NCBI RefSeq assembly: GCF_001640805.2
Contig: NC_066838.1
Location: 7,644,601 to 7,708,600 of the forward strand
Source of the DNA: Lates calcarifer
Taxonomy: Eukaryota; Chordata; Actinopteri; Centropomidae
Reading direction: 5' to 3'
DNA: 64,000 bases
Shown: positions 22,793-36,600 of the stretch, in pieces
Numbering within the stretch: position 1 is the first letter of the stretch
Layout of the letters: each line of letters starts with the position of its first letter
Program-made: the position numbers and the translations under genes
The notes under the pieces: model-generated
The model's database searches: none
What the model was told of the DNA's origin: nothing
Seen by the model: only the letters and a program-made list of their open reading frames with translations

Positions 22793-25700
22793 CTACAGGC
22801 TCCTCGTAGGGGCTCTGCAGTAGTCTGGTTTCGAGTCTTTGGCTGGGGATGCTGGATGAACAAGGATAGTCCTGAAGATGGATGTTGGTTTGGAATGATC
22901 TGTGAAAACACAAAAAGGTAGTTCAGTCAAAAATACTGAGTGTTAATATGTTTGTGTTCATAAAGGTCTCTGTAGATTACAGCATCAACAATAGAGGCTT
23001 TGCATGAAAAAGTTTATTCAGTTGTCACTCCACCAGAATGGCCTCCTATTGTCCATCTTGTTTGTAATATACCGAAATAAGACTTGAGAATTTCTCATGT
23101 ATGAAAACCAAAGCAAACATTTTTAGGCATTTTATGTCCTTCCAACATGGATTTATAGAACAGGACCTGTAACACAGGGGCTCAATGACTTCATAGCTTG
23201 CGTGCACTAATCATTCAAAGTTGGTAATGCATGGGTCTACATCTATTTGATTAATGTCAGCACAGAATATAGAATAGGATAGAGTAGAATAGAGCTGCCT
23301 TATGTTTTAAAGCCACTTGTAGGTTATACATTGTAAGGAAAACATTGAGGAGCCTCTCTTTTCACATGATGGTCACTGCTACATGGTGCTGTATTGATGT
23401 AAAAATAGATCTGGCCACTAGATGGTAGATGAGTCAAAGAAATACACTACTAATCTACATGAAGGCTCTCAGTCATCCAGTTCATGAGATATTTGCCATT
23501 ATAAAGTGAAAGAAATTGGACCTCTGTTCCCTTCAACAAAGGTTAGAAACATTAAAAGCAAAAGAGAACCATGCTTTCGTTTGATTTTCCACATTTTCCA
23601 ATATCCCAAGTGTACAATAGGGATGATAATACGTTGTATCTGCATTGATCTGTTTTAATTCATTTTATTTGTATCAGTATTTGTAATATTTGTTTTGAAA
23701 GAGTTATGGAACTGAATTATACAAATATTTTTGTTCATCATTGTATTCACAGCATATCAATGCAGTGAAAGGAATAAGTCCAACCATTGTGTTGACAGAA
23801 TTTGGCATGTAGACCTAACAAAGATCCTTGTTGAATCTAAATGTTTTCAGATTTTTAATAAAATTGTCAGCGTCAATGATTTCTTTTTCTTCTGTCTTTC
23901 AACAAGCATGTCTTAATATACCAGTGTCCGTATCTTATTTATTAAAAGTAAATTCTACCCTCAGATTTTCCCACACATAACTGCAAAGAATAATACTGAC
24001 AATGGAAGCAGAAGTGAGAGTGAGAAGAGCTTGATCAGTACATTGCCAAATGTTTTTTGGTGTTTTTTTTAAACAAACAAACAAACAAAAAACATTGTTT
24101 GTTTAGAGAGTATTTCCAGCATAAACCAGCTGGAACCAGGCAGCAAGAGAACGAGGCCGGAGATATTCCAAACATTCCTACAATGTCAGCCTGTGCTGAC
24201 ACACCACCTGTTGACAGAATGGGAAGGACGCATGTTAAATAACACAGGAGTGAAGTCTCTTGTCTGATCTGGCACTTCAAATTTGCTTCTCAGCTCTGAG
24301 GTAGAGGCCAACTAGTAGTGATCTGTCTTTGTTAGTATTTGATCAACAATGATTCAGTTGTACTTCTGCAGTCTGAAGTTCTTCGTTCATACTCTTGGTC
24401 ACAAATCTCTTACCTACTTCATGCTAACAGGGCAAATAGAATGAAAAGACACTTCAGTGTATAAACAAATACTGTAGTAATTAGACTCAGTGCGAGACAC
24501 CTATGCAGCTCAGACACGTGACTTACTACATCTGTGCCCACTGTGGTATCCAGTGACTCTACAATGTATTTCAATCCTATGTCAAATGTAAATTACATTT
24601 AAATTCAAATATTCAGCAGGGAGTAGCGAGACTACTCTAAGTAACCTGTAAAACCTGCTGGTGCACACACATTAATTACCTAATGTGTAATTCTTTAATT
24701 ACAAATTAGGAGGTTTGTGTAAGTAATACCTGTAAATAATCATACAAGAAAAAAAATATATTGACCCTAGACATGCCACTTGTTCATTGTTTGCCAAATA
24801 AGGTATAAGACTTTTGAAGCTTTGGCAGTCTACAATCATGGTTTTCTTTGTCCCTTCCATTAGCTTCTGTTTGCTGGTAAGTCTAGTAGGAATATGTTTC
24901 CCAAATGGGTTTATGCATTTTTTAAGAATCACTGCTTCCTGGTTCTCTTTCCCCACTGCGTCTGACTTATATTAACCACACATGTTGTATATGCCACCTG
25001 GCGGCAGACTTGATCTGTTCCAGTGAACACAGGCCGTGAACACAAATGTTCAACTATCACATAGGGATGTGTACTGTTTAGGTGTCCACATATATTTGTC
25101 CATGCTTTGTACAAAAGAGAGAGCAGTGATGGCCAGGACAAGCAAGAAAGAGACTGAAAGAAATTGAGGGAGCAAGACATTTGTAGTAGGGGGATGACAA
25201 TAGAAATGGCAGAGACAGAAAAGGGGAGATTGTTGTAGAAGGAAAAAAGACATGCAGAGAGAGCAAGTGAATGAGAAAGCAAGATGCTTGACAGAGGAGG
25301 ATGTGAGAAAAGACACCCCAAAAGTGAGAAAGTGAGAGCAAAAGAAGGGAAAAAATCAGTGATGTTTGACAGCAGGAGTAGAGTGTGGGAGGAGAGAGAG
25401 TTCTCTTTGCAGCAGTCACATGAGGCAGTTAGTCAGCGCATGGCTGCACAGCACACACAGACACACACAGTTTAGGCGCGGTACATTATCTTTTATGGCA
25501 CATATGCAACACTTTGCACACTCTGAAATACAACTGCAGCATCAATGCCAGCTCATCCCCCCATGCTGCTTCAAAAGCTTGAAAACCCACTGCGTCAGGG
25601 CAAAACACTGTACTTCAGCTGTGTGTGTGTGTGTGTGTGTGGGGCATGTAACAGATTCTCCTAGTGTTAATGTTTCTATCTTTATTTCCCCAGCTCACAT

Positions 25701-27614
25701 AACACTCATCTATACCCTTTGTCAGATCTACGTGAGCACAAGATTACTGTTCAATCAGGTCTCCTAAAAATTACAATCATTCATAACTAATTTCCATGGG
25801 CAAAAATTATTTTTTGCAGCTAATGAAGGTTTATGGAAAACATTCACTATCAAAATATTTGATTCGCTTCTTTTCAAACATTGTAAACAAATAAAGCACA
25901 ATTACCATAACATTTATTTTTAGTTAGCAAGAAAAAAAGTGACCTAGCTAACTAATGCTTTCCACTTACTGGTGAGTGGGACCTGGGACAGACCTGATCA
26001 GATGACTTGAATAATTGAGACTAATCACAGCAAAGATAAAGATGTGATGGATTAAATGTGAACTTAAGCACCTCCACAGTATGTACTCTATTCTATGCAC
26101 AGTTACGTAAAACTGTTTAGGTATTTATTAATAGTTTCTTTTGTACACTTTCACTTTGAATTTCTCCTCTCACTGGTTTATATTTAAGTACTGAGATCAC
26201 ATCTCAGAAATAAGTCTCTGACTTCTGTGATGTTATCAAAGCGAAACAAAAAAATGAACCTTGAATATTTTTAGAATTAAATGTCATCAACGTTTATTGG
26301 CATCACCGTCTGAAAAAAGGAAACAAATCATGTGCTCTGAAGACATCTCAGTTTGTCAAGCTCAGTGTTTCAGACTGAATGGTGATTAAAGACAAGCACT
26401 GCCGCTAGTTGCATTTCTGAGCAACGTTTTATTTGGTTCTTTGCTTCATCAAGAGACAAAATGAGCTACAAGCCTGATTCTGATCCTATTTGGAGCTCAA
26501 TGTTTCACTGTCAATTTACTCTAATAAGTTAAAATCAGGGAGTGGTTTTATAAATCAGTCAGCTGTGCTTTTGGAACAAGACTGACTTTTGCTGATTAGT
26601 TTCTGGCCGAGCTGACTGCAGGCTTTTTAACTCATGTAACCCAGATGCCAGCGATTTTCAGGAGCAGGCCACAATACAACAGCTGCAAAAACACAGAGGC
26701 AGTGACAAAACTGGCTTCAGGCAGCGCTGGAGGAACAGACAACAGGCAGCTTGTCTCCACATGACAAAAATGGAGATATGAAGATGGAGAATTACAGATG
26801 TAAAATTGTCCTGAGGTGATGAGTAAATTAAAATTGTGTTCTTGCACTCAGAGTACAAGATTTTTTTCTTGAGGGTAAGATTAATATTGTTCTGTTTTAT
26901 ACTTTTTTTCTTTTCTGGAAAAGTATCAAGTCAGTGTTGGTGTTTGATCCTGTATGTGATATACAAAGCTATGAAAAACAGTATTTAGTTTCCAGTAACA
27001 TTATATTGTCCTTTTGCTTATTTTTTTGTTTGTCTGTTTTTAGGTTTTTACATCCTTCATTTAAAGGCATTACAACAAATTGAGTATTTAGGTGTGCTGA
27101 GTCATCCTGCAAGTCCAGTTGCTGCTAAATATCACATGATCTGGATAATATGCAAGACTGTGGGTTCCAGTGCAGAGCCATGATCCAAATTCTGGTTGGC
27201 ATTCACCAATAGTCAATACTGTACATTTTCAAACTCAAATTGAACCAAATTTACATTTATTTTCTAGGTAACATTCAGTTGTGGTTTCAATTTGCATTAT
27301 AATATATATTAAAGTTTAATTCTTAAGTTTGTATCATGAATTTGCATCAACTGACGTGCAGCCATACATGCCAAATAAAATCACATCATCATGACAGATG
27401 AACATAGTTCATAAACCAGATTTGTAAAATAAAATCTGGATGGGAAAGCTTTACAGCTTGGCTTTCTTCATGTGACAGAGACCTTGATGGGATCAGTTAG
27501 GCAGACTTAAAGGTAACTTACTGTCTGGCCTGTCAGAGAGAGCAGCATGTTCTCTCTTGTCAGTGTGTTCAGGCCTGAGACATGAAATATCTGGAGGATC
27601 CCAGTCCTTATTGG
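22793..27614 (-). other. bsn: Two predicted terminal bsn exons with a non-mammalian C-terminus
   Basis: 27522-27614 follows a good acceptor (ccttttgcag), reads [20 protein letters not shown] and so on, and ends at a strong GTAAGT; it is 93 nt, phase 1 to 1. 22793-22899 follows a strong acceptor (ttgtgttttcacag), reads [20 protein letters not shown] and so on, to TAG. Both fit the phase left by the exon at 31222-31353. They have no similarity that I recognise to mammalian BSN, and the second also has another open frame, so this is a prediction. Confidence 0.5.
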
Positions 27615-30600
27615 CTGCAAAAGGAAGTAGTAGCATTTTAGACAACCCATTTTACATAGTGGGACATTATTGGACCAGACGTAGACTCCCAATGTGCCCA
27701 CTGGATACAGAGTGCTACATAAAGTAATATGGATGTTCGTACCATTATTGTGGTAGACATTTTGCAAATGAGGGTCACTACAGCACACCATCAGTCTGGT
27801 CTCTGTAAGGTTATGCTGTGCTCATGTCATATCAGTTATGATAATTACCAGTTTCCTATTTTTTATTAGCATTTGTCTCAAGATCCAAGTTGAGATTACA
27901 ACTGGGAAATTGGAAAAGTACATTTTTCTAATAAATCGGACTTGAAGCTTAAAGATACAGAAATGCCTGAAAACTAAACAAACACTGATACCTCATGTCA
28001 GCTCAAAGTCCGTCCTTTAAGGTACCTACAGCCAATTTTAATAGATCTAGTATTACATTGTCAATGCAATGAAATGTTTAACACTCACAGCACCAATTCC
28101 CATGTGAGGTGAATGTGCTATAGGGTATAGTCCACACATACACAGGTATTTATCAGTTTATTATGAAAAAGCAAAACACATAGAAAAAGCTAAAAATAAA
28201 TAAACTGTGTAGGTGCTTTAGATTATATCTAGGTGCCAATGAGGGCAAAGAGTCAAAAGTTTCTGTTGCAAAACCAAAAATGAAGCAGAACCTCTGCAAA
28301 AGCTGATTTTAATAATCTGGCCCCCTGGTTGATGTTGAGTTGATTAGTGATGACAACCTACACACTGTTGGCCATTCACAGTTCTTGGACTGAAACTGTT
28401 GTAGTAAATGAAATTACTCACTAGGATTGACAGTTTACAGGTTAAATGACAATTCAAAAGCTCACCAGTATGCTCAGCTCTCCTCTCAGTCCCTCCCTCT
28501 CTCTCTCTCCTTCCTCTCTCTCTTTTAGTAAAACAAAAGCAGGGGAACTTCACAGGTTTTTCTGGTACGAGGCCTCATGACTTCATCAGTTGACATTTAC
28601 AGTACATAGTCCTGAAAACGTATGGATACAGTCAGCCAGTTAATATAACATGTTCTTTTTATTAGAGAAGAGAATATGTCAAAGGTGCAGATAGAGCACC
28701 ACGGATTGCAGTACATCCATTTACAGTAAAATGCAACAGCACAACATCATGAGACACATTTATCACTTCTGAATGCAATGAGTACATTAGTCCTGGATCT
28801 ATTAAAGTAACATTGCACTTGAATATTTCAAAGTTGTGTTGATTCATATTTTTACATATCAGAGACCAAGTTTTTTCAATGCCCAGACTGAGCAATTAAA
28901 TATTAAAGGCTTGCAGGTGGCTATGCAAAACCTGCCTGTCTTATTTATTTTTAGCCATGCTAGCGGTGTGGCTCCAGGGATGCCAGTTGGTCCACTTCTT
29001 TGGTCCTGATCAAAATATCTCAACAACTTTTAGATGGAGTGCCCACAGAATGAATCATAATTGGCGATCCCTTGACTCTTCCTCATCATTAGGTTGATAT
29101 CTGTCGCCAGTCCATCACAGGCCCAAATGGACAAACAACCATTCACACTCACATTCACACCTACAGGCAATTTAGAGTCACCAATTAACCTAACCTGCAT
29201 GTTTTTGGACTGTGGGAGGAAGCCAGAGTAACTGGAGAGAAGCCACGCAGGCACAGGGAGAACATGCAAACTCCACACAGACAAACCTTGGGCTAACCAG
29301 GGCTCAAACTCAGAACCTTCTTGCTGTGAGGCAACAGCGAACCTCCCAGGTCAATCTTGTATTACTTGTATTTAGTGCTAATTAGCAAATGTCAACATAC
29401 TAACACTCTAAACTTAGATACTGAAAACGGTTAACATTATATTTTCTTTCTAACTTAGTATTGTAATTGTGTACATCACACATTACATTGTACACTTGTA
29501 CTGTGTAATTGTGAGTACATTAGAATGCTGCCTACAAACAGCCACACAGAGCTGATTTGACATGGCTTTCATCTGTGAGTTTTGTTCATTGTTCACTTCA
29601 AAACATCAAAACTTAGGGCCTGAATGGTTGCGCTTTCAAGTTGCAAGTCTTCACAAAGTTCAGTCTTAAGTAAATCAGATCTAAAAGCAGTCTCAAGTAC
29701 AGAACTCTGGTGGTGTTAACATTATACTGTTAACGCCCCTACACCACTGTACTGTGTATTCAGCTATGATAAGTTGTTGTGTAAACACACATCCTGTCTG
29801 ATGCAGACTGTGTGTCACACAGTAGTAAGAATACATTATTGTCAGTGTAAAAAAAATACCCTGCCCATGCAAAGCAGCCTGAGAAACAAAAAGAAACAGA
29901 GCCAGAGAAGAAAACACACACACACAGACACACACACACAGACACACAGACACACACACACACACAGACACACACACACACACACAGACATAGACACACT
30001 GCTTTAAAACACACTGCCTGTTCTGAGTAAACCACTTTAAGCCGCCCACTTTCTGTTGCCGACAAGAGTCAACACACAACACGCTGTAGCTATCTGTCAA
30101 TATCCCAGCAGACTTTGAACTAGCAGCATCTCAGAGATATATTTTTATACCTTCCTTGAGATGCACTTGTTCAGAGGAGAGGAAAGAGGAAATGTTTTCC
30201 AGTTTCTCTTTGTACATGAATCACTGACCAAAAATACTGCCTTGTCTTGTATCTTCTGAGAAGCAGAAGAGTAGCCTTTACCTCTGTGTCTTTTCAGATG
30301 TAGAGTCATGCTGCTGGCTACATTTTATAAACTCTATAATGACTTTTATTGATGAGATCATTGCGCTCTCACAGCACAAAAAGCCTATGTGGAGTTTGTA
30401 AATACTGAACACATGGGCCAACAACCTTTTCCTTTTAAAATAAATTGCCTTCCAGTTCCCTATTCTGTTCTTAGCGCTGCCTCTTCTGTAGGTCTGACTT
30501 TGCACATGAGTGGAGGGACAAAAGAGAATACATACCTTAAAATTTGGAACCTCAGAAGAATGAGGTGAATTTCTTGCCAAAACCAGAGATAGCTGGGGGA

Positions 30601-33600
30601 GAGTGGAAAAGAAAAAGAGGTTAAACAGAAGCTAATTGAGGAGTGTGAAGTGAGGGACTTAGTATTAAAACTTGAACACCTCATCAAGATCTGCTTGCAT
30701 TCCCAATGATGAGGTTGTTTGCTTTTTATTGAGCAGTACATGCAATACATTGTAGGATGGAAGCATATTATTTTTTTCAGTTTGGTTGATGTATAACTTG
30801 AAAGTACTCTAATAAGTAATTTTTAATAACTTTGTAATGTTCATGTAATTACATGGACATAACAATCGTTTTGTGTCTCTTTTTGGTTTTTTGTGTCTTT
30901 CTGTAGTTGTTTAGCATCTCTGTATGGTATTTTTGAAGTTATTTTTTTCACTTCATGTCTGGGTGGCCCCATCATTTCTTGGGCCTCTGGGGCTATGCTC
31001 GGTAGGCCAATCAAGTAATCTAATCTAATCTCATTTATTATTTAGGGCAAGATAATGGAGTAAGATAAATTAGAGAAGTACCTTTCTCCAATAATTATTA
31101 TACCAGTAACATGGTGATAATAATAACAGTTGCTACCTTCTCAACAAGACTGATGTCTTTCACTGTATCATGGCCAAAAACCTTGTTTAAAGTGTGCTGC
31201 CAGGGATGTTGTTTGTTGTACCTTCTCCCAGTTTGCCGGCCTGCTCAGCAGCTCCTCCAGGCAGGATCTTGGACAACATGCTGTCTCCCTCCATGCCAGG
31301 TTGCCCTGCTGCTGCACTGCCAATACCTCCTGGCCTAGGAGCCGCCTTGGAGCCTGGACAGAAAAATAGAGAGAGGAAGAGGAGATTTGGGGGGGGGGGT
31401 CCATTGTAGATGAGGCGTCGGTATCTGTGCAGGTTTAATATAAATCCTAAATGAGGTGGCATCTGCTGGTGTACATGTTTTTTTATTACATTTTTTTTAT
31501 GAGAACATCTTTGGTGTCAAATGCTCATTAATATGCATTTTCATTACAGGATCTGCACAACATACAACAGCTTGGGCAATAGAAAAAAAATCTCATTCTT
31601 CAGTTGCAACAGTTGCCCCTGTTTACTTTTTCCAGCCCTGTGGGTCTCCAAATTCAATCACTTCCCTCCAGCCTGTTCCCCTATTTACTCACTAGAAATC
31701 CTCTGTTTGGATCTTTAATTACCAGATTATCTGCATAAATGTGCAGTTGTAACCCTCTGTGATAAGGGTTATATGGGCTCTCTCCCTTTTGCAGTTCAAG
31801 TAATTTACTAACCTAAAATCCTCAGTTGTTTGTTATAGAGTTGGCCTTCAAAAATAACCAATCCTAAACAATTGACTTAAGAACAGACTGACTGATTTGA
31901 CTAAAAGTCTGGTCGCCTTTTCACGTTCCTCACTGTGTAACCCATTTGCCAGAAGGAAGACTAATATTGGACAATGCTACAAAACCCTGGATTACATTAA
32001 ATGACTACTACTATAATCAACTAAACAACTAAACTTCAGCACACTGTTGGCTATTATGGCTTATTATGGATAGCTAAATTTTGGAGCAGAAAAATGAATA
32101 AGTACCTTTGCACTTTCCCAGCAACCTACATACTACCTGCTCAACAAATGAACTAAATTACTAAATACCAAATGAACTGACTGACCATTTTACTACATAG
32201 TGACTTGGCACACTCTGACTGATCGGGTGCCATCAAGTGAAACCCCTCCTGTGTATTTTCCACTGTAGGATTATCTGCAGATTAATCTCAGATTAGATGA
32301 GACAGCACACATCGTTACATAATACAGACACAGAGGGCTGCAGATGGCAAGGCGTGGGAGTGGTGGGAGTCTGTGTTATGTGTGTGGCTGTGTGGGTGAG
32401 TGATGAGTACACTGTACCTATGCCTGTGAGTGGGGGCTGGGCAACTTTGGAGGCCATGACAGGTGCTGCCTTCGCTCCAATGGCTGTCACTGGAGGCGTG
32501 TCAATCTTGGCCTGCAGAGAAAGTGACAGAGAGACAAAAGAGCAGGAGCATTAAAGTTGTGTAAAGCTCATCATGTAGAAACACAAACATTTCAGTATTT
32601 ATCCCTTTACCACAGTAACACATTGGTAATTGATGACAGTGGAGGAGAAATATCTCTCATATATTCACAAAGCTGGGGATGGATGAGTCTGAGAGGGCAA
32701 TGGGTTCATGAAGGTGAGCGTGTGAGAGATACAGAGAGAGAGAGGAAGGAAGAGAGAAAGACAACGGACATAAAAGATGGAGAGACAGACGGACGATAAC
32801 AGAGAAAGCTGCTTGCCATTTGTGTTGTGTTTGACAGCTGAATATGAATGGTGACTGACTGAATGATGAGTTTCAACATCGCCAACACAGTCAACTGTCA
32901 ATCTGAGGTTTCCTGCTGAAAAAAGATCAGTCATCTGCCTCCCCCTACACAAAGGGCACTGCCAGGGGCCCAAACGTTATTTTAAAATTAAAAGAAAAAA
33001 AATTTGCTTTGTTTCTTACCCAGGCAAAAAAAATAGTTGGTTACCATTTTAAGTTTTTAACATCTCAGATCAGTGGTCAGATATTTCATCACTGCCATTA
33101 TATTGTCTTGACAGCCCTCAGCCAGTTGTTCAAATTGAGCCATTAGACAAATGCACTACTCACTTGATGGAACTATCTTTGATCACACAGAAACACTGGA
33201 GACATAGCGACATACACAATGAACTAATTTGCCAAATAAAACCAAATTAAGAGGCTTCTGAGAAGATGACGACAGTGATTTTCTGTTGTCATTACTTATT
33301 CTTTTTGGCAAAATTTTGTCCTGGACTAAAGGCAATTTTCAACCACAGTGGAAAATAAAGTTCTATTGTATGGTGTTACTAGTTTTATTATTACTAGTTT
33401 ATTATTTTCTTAAATCATCTTTTACTTCACTTTTATTTTTTTTTAATCTCCATATTGTGAATGTGACTATATACATTAACTATTTTACTAGAGCCTTTCA
33501 ACTTACATGCACTAGCCTCAGTTGTTTTACTTAATCCATGACAAGTGAGCACACTCTATTCTATATGAACATCATCAGATGCAGTTAAAAGCTCTGGAAA

Positions 33601-36600
33601 AAGTTAATGGATGAGCCCTGAGTTAAGTTTATTCTCAGTGAAGAATGAAAAAATGCTTTTATTATTCAGTAGTTTTTGTGCAGAAATCTGCTGTTGCTGT
33701 CAGTTAAATTTCCTCTTACATTTACAAATGCTGCCACCGTAGATGTCCCACATTTTCCCACATCCTTGCCTTATCTCATCTCTTTGTCTGAGTGGACTGG
33801 CTTGCTGAGTCACTGTGAGCTCTCTGAACACTCTTGTGTTGCCATGTTTCTTTCCAGTGCTGTCCTCAACATCTAAAGACTAAACTAAACTACAGTGGCT
33901 GCTGCTGCACAAACAGAGAATAGCTTCCAGAAAGATGCAGACCAGACTTTTTCTGATACCCATCAGTGTAGCAGTTTGTACCGTCTGAACACAGGAAATA
34001 TGTCCCATTTCTCTCATTTTTATATTCTTAATTAATATTCTGTTTTCTGGAAAACTCTTTGTGTCACTCCAATACTTCATAAATAAACTTGATTTGACAG
34101 ATGCTGAACTGCTGCCAAACAATCATATAATATTATATGTTTGTTTCCCACTGACTTTAGTTTAGCTGCAACAAAACAGAGATGATGCATTATAATGCAC
34201 AGTACATTCATACCGCATTTCGTTATTTACAGCCACTTAATCAATGCTTTTAATTACACAATGGACCTAACATAAGAGTGTAAGTGAATGAGTTTGCAGA
34301 CTGAATAATAATCATGTTACAAATACTGTTTATGGTTTCCTGTCACCGCTATTCCACAGCAGAGCTTTCAGAATAATTTCCAAGACAAATTCCTGCATAA
34401 TTTGATATCAGACCATATGAATTATTTCAATTTGCTTTCCCACTGATAGTACAACAATGCAACAATATGAAAATCATGAATGCCTTTCAGCAGTGGCAGC
34501 ACATTATGAAATATTGTGGGATATTCATAATTGACATGGTGACAGTGGCTTTGTGAACTTCACTGGCAACACATTCACATATAGACAGAATAAATTCAGG
34601 AAGAGAATCAATGAGCTATATGAATTTCCATACTAAATGTCATAACCTGATGGATTTATGATTATGGAGTAAATACGGGGTGGAATAGATTTTTGCAAGG
34701 AGACATTTTGAGTGCCAATTTCTTGAGTGTCTAGCAGTAGAAAATGAATCAGCTATGTCGACTTATCAGCTGCCTCTGTGCTAATCACAGTGTTAGAGTC
34801 CTGCCAACAGAGGCACAGCAGAATTTAAATAAACCAGATGAACTGGGAGAGATGGACCAACTCTTGTATCTAGGATAATGGGGGGACACAGGAGGGTGAG
34901 GGAAAAGTGAGTAAGGAGGGTGAAGGCTGGCTGAAAATAAGGTTTGTTACATCAAGGTGACAAAATATTAAAAGACAATTTTGTCAGAATCATGACATAC
35001 TAACTAATAATGGAAAAAATAATTAACTTTAGATCTGATCTGAATGTATTTTCAAATATACCACTGAACTGCGCATTCCTGATAAATATGTCTATTAGTT
35101 TTTGCTCAAACTTAAAAAAAATAACCTCATCCTTTGTATCATTATTATACTCTTTATCACAACAAATGAAAACAACAGCTGCAAATACTGTAAACATCCT
35201 AATTTCTTTCTACAACCCATCTTCCCTCTCTGTACTCACCATTGTGACTGGCATGGTTCCTGCCGGACCTGTCTGCCTGGCCTGCCCCATGGGTCCACCT
35301 GCTGGTCCCATCTGCCCTTGCTTGGCCTGGCCCTGTCCCATGCCCATGCCTTGACCCTGGGTTGATGTCTGCTGCTGAGGGCCAGTGGTAGCTGTGGCAC
35401 TGGGCTGCCCTGGCCTAGCCGCTGATGTCTGGGCTTGTTGTTGGAGCTGGGCCCTCTGTCCTGGACCAACATCTGTCTGAGAACCTGGACCACCCTGTCG
35501 CCCTGATCCTGCTGGCCCACTGGCGGGGCCCTGAGCCCGGGCAGAGCTGCTGCCAGACCTGGAGGAACCTGAATGGAGGAAAGGACAGTAGAATTTTTTT
35601 ATTTTATGAAAAGTTTGCACTCACTGTTTCCAAAATTGACTCATCTTACCACAAAAACTAGAAAAAAGAAAAAAGGGAAGAAAAACTCTGCAGTCACATT
35701 TTAACACACATACTATGAAACAGAAAACAGAATATTAGCAGTACCTTGAACCCTCGAATACAGACTTATGTGAAGAGTTCCTCTGTAGAAAACTTTGACT
35801 GATCAAATCAAAAGTCAATGCGGTCTAATTTATCTAATCAGATTATTTTCTGTCACTAGAGTACATCTGCCTCTGAGAAGGTTCAGCTTTTCCAAAATTA
35901 CAATTCCAATCCACTGATTAAAGAACGGTAATATTTAATTTACAGTGAGGTTTTCTTATTATTACAATGGAATTTCAGTTTTTATTATATTGTATAGAAT
36001 AGCAACTGACAGGAGAGGTGAGAATAATTGAGAGAATGACACATAACAAATGTTGTGAGCAAAGATTAAAACTGCAATTTAATGAGATCACTGCTAAGAA
36101 CACAGCCACAGCAGTGCCCTGGGAGAAAACATTTCCTTCAAAAAGGTATGCTTGATATAGGTAATTAAAAACTGTTGATCCCCGAGGGGACAGCTGATCA
36201 TAAAATCAAACTCAGTCTGAGCAACAAGGGATACTAAATATTTCTGCCTAAGACTTAAATTCATAGGGACCTTATCCAAAGATCCATAATCCACAACTTT
36301 ATATTGCCCCAGTAATAATTTGAGGGCCTACCATAGTTAAGAAGATTTAGTTTAAAGAATCATCATCTTATTTAAAGAATCATCACCTCATTCATTCAAT
36401 ATGTTTAATGGTCATAATTCCAAGGTGTTTTTTTTTTTTTTTTTCCTTCGGGATACATGCTTTACAGAAAGTTCGAAATTAAAGGGAGAAAAATTTAAAT
36501 TAGAGATATACCTGTTACTTATCAGAATGAATAAATGAGAATGAATAATTTGCTTTAAATTAAGACATTTTGGCACCACTCCTCATTCTGGACAAGCGCC

